This document shows, in pieces, positions 41,720-42,442 of a DNA stretch of 42,442 nucleotides (position 1 is its first letter; each line of letters begins with the position of its first letter). The notes under the pieces were generated by a model. That model was not told the DNA's origin. It was given only the letters and a program-made list of their open reading frames with translations, and ran no database searches. A program made the position numbers and the translations under genes. The stretch is from NCBI GenBank assembly GCA_001247695.2, contig LGRX02031319.1, positions 1-42,442 on the forward strand. Reading direction: 5' to 3'. Source of the DNA: Cymbomonas tetramitiformis (taxonomy: Eukaryota > Chlorophyta > Pyramimonadophyceae > Pyramimonadales > Pyramimonadaceae).

Positions 41720-42442
41720 GCGGTTGCGAATCAGCGGCCAAGGGGTGAACGGCGAGTCATGGGTGGGATTGTTTTTTTTTTCCCGGCATATATCTTTGTT
41801 TATTTCTTTGTAGAAAGGTGCATAGGGTGCACGCAAGGAACATAGGACCCAGGGACAAAGGGTGCGGGGAGGTTGCTCCGCTCCGCGCCGAATCAGGCGC
41901 GTGGCGCGTGCGGCGCTCTCCCCGGCGCTGTGCCTTATCCTGCTTCATGTATGCGGCCTCTGCTCGACTTGATGCATGTGGGCCTGTGCCGTCTGCTCAA
42001 ACCAGTCCGTCCGTCCTAAGTTTCATAGAATCATGTTGTCTGTGTTTCGCTTTCCTCCCTCGTTGCATGTGGGCCTGTGGCCTCTGCTCAAACCAGTCCG
42101 TCTGTCGTAAGTTTCATCTCATGCTTCCTGCGGTTGCGAATCAGCGGCCAAAGGGTGAGCAGCGGCGCTGCAGGTCGTGGGTGGGGAGGGATGTGCGAGG
42201 GTGTGTGTACGGTACATAGGTGCATAGTGTGCACGCAAGGACCATAGGACCCAGGGACAAAGTATGCGGGGAGGCTGCTCCGCTCCGCGCCGAATCAGGC
42301 GCGTGGCGCGTGCGGCGCTCTCCCCCCCGCTGTGCCTTATGCTGCTTCATCAGCGGTTGCGAATCAGCGGCCAAAGGGTGAGCAGCGGCGCTGCAGGTCG
42401 TGGGTGGGGAGGGATGCGCGAGGGTGTGTGTACGGTACATAG
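41720..42442. repeat. Compound tandem repeats at right edge
   Basis: A block starting CATAGGGTGCACGCAAGGAA (41821) recurs from about 42222. A block starting GCGGTTGCGAATCAGCGGCC recurs at about 41721 (diverged), 42131 and 42352. The last two lie about 221 bp apart and continue past the window edge. Between them (41965-42125) a 95-bp subunit with CTCAAACCAGTCCGTC is itself duplicated. Frames across this stretch are repeat translations. Confidence 0.8.

Overview
The window is eukaryotic nuclear DNA. Several genes carry short GT-AG introns (about 41-140 nt, one of 1.1 kb), there are satellite arrays and no operons, and everything recognisable is selfish DNA or broken host genes. A green-lineage alga is the best guess, perhaps a prasinophyte of the Pyramimonas/Cymbomonas kind or a charophyte. 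The basis is the Ty3/gypsy polyprotein with PHD finger and cytosine methyltransferase, and an ABCA-type transporter fragment. This placement is inference and weak.

Layout. 1-3000: a 65-bp tandem repeat, a retroviral-type protease fragment and a 5'-truncated ABCA transporter. 3000-5880: no gene seen. 5885-10232: two satellite families (354 bp, then 15 copies of 195 bp). 10294-10845: the start of a RecQ helicase, broken by a Ty3/gypsy retrotransposon on the minus strand (candidate 3' LTR 10846-11056, polyprotein 11092-16566). That polyprotein runs RT (partial), RNase H, DNMT3-like cytosine-C5 methyltransferase, integrase, PHD finger and a second methyltransferase-like domain.

16563-39337: a candidate large DNA element bounded by 35-bp inverted ends (33/35 match). 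It holds a divergent gene pair around a roughly 20-copy array of 42-bp palindromic units. Leftward is a 1094-aa protein with a DUF7869-like, transposase-like core. Rightward is a 1376-aa protein of unknown function with a long coiled coil. The rightward gene is split by a second element at 25481-36749.

The inner element is the most striking object here. It is 11.27 kb, has terminal inverted repeats of 1.14 and 1.35 kb and a 10-bp target duplication, and resembles a Mutator-like element (MULE). Two genes diverge from its middle. One is a spliced transposase-like gene with a zinc-finger region and a C-x8-H motif after a candidate catalytic Asp. The other is a six-exon gene for a 1047-aa beta-class DNA amino-methyltransferase. 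The 12-bp palindrome TTCATCGATGAA occurs ten times exactly, plus one variant. All copies are inside this element, in its TIRs and in a large inverted repeat within intron 1 of the methyltransferase gene.

The right end (38641-42442) holds a 162-bp satellite, a fragment of a second related retrotransposon (PHD plus Tudor-like), GGTAAA-rich DNA and tandem duplications. The nested order is RecQ gene, then retrotransposon A, then the outer element (whose flanks match two different retrotransposon copies), then the inner MULE. Three methyltransferase domains of different classes thus lie in one nest of mobile DNA. That suggests, but does not prove, that these elements modify DNA or chromatin as part of their life cycle.
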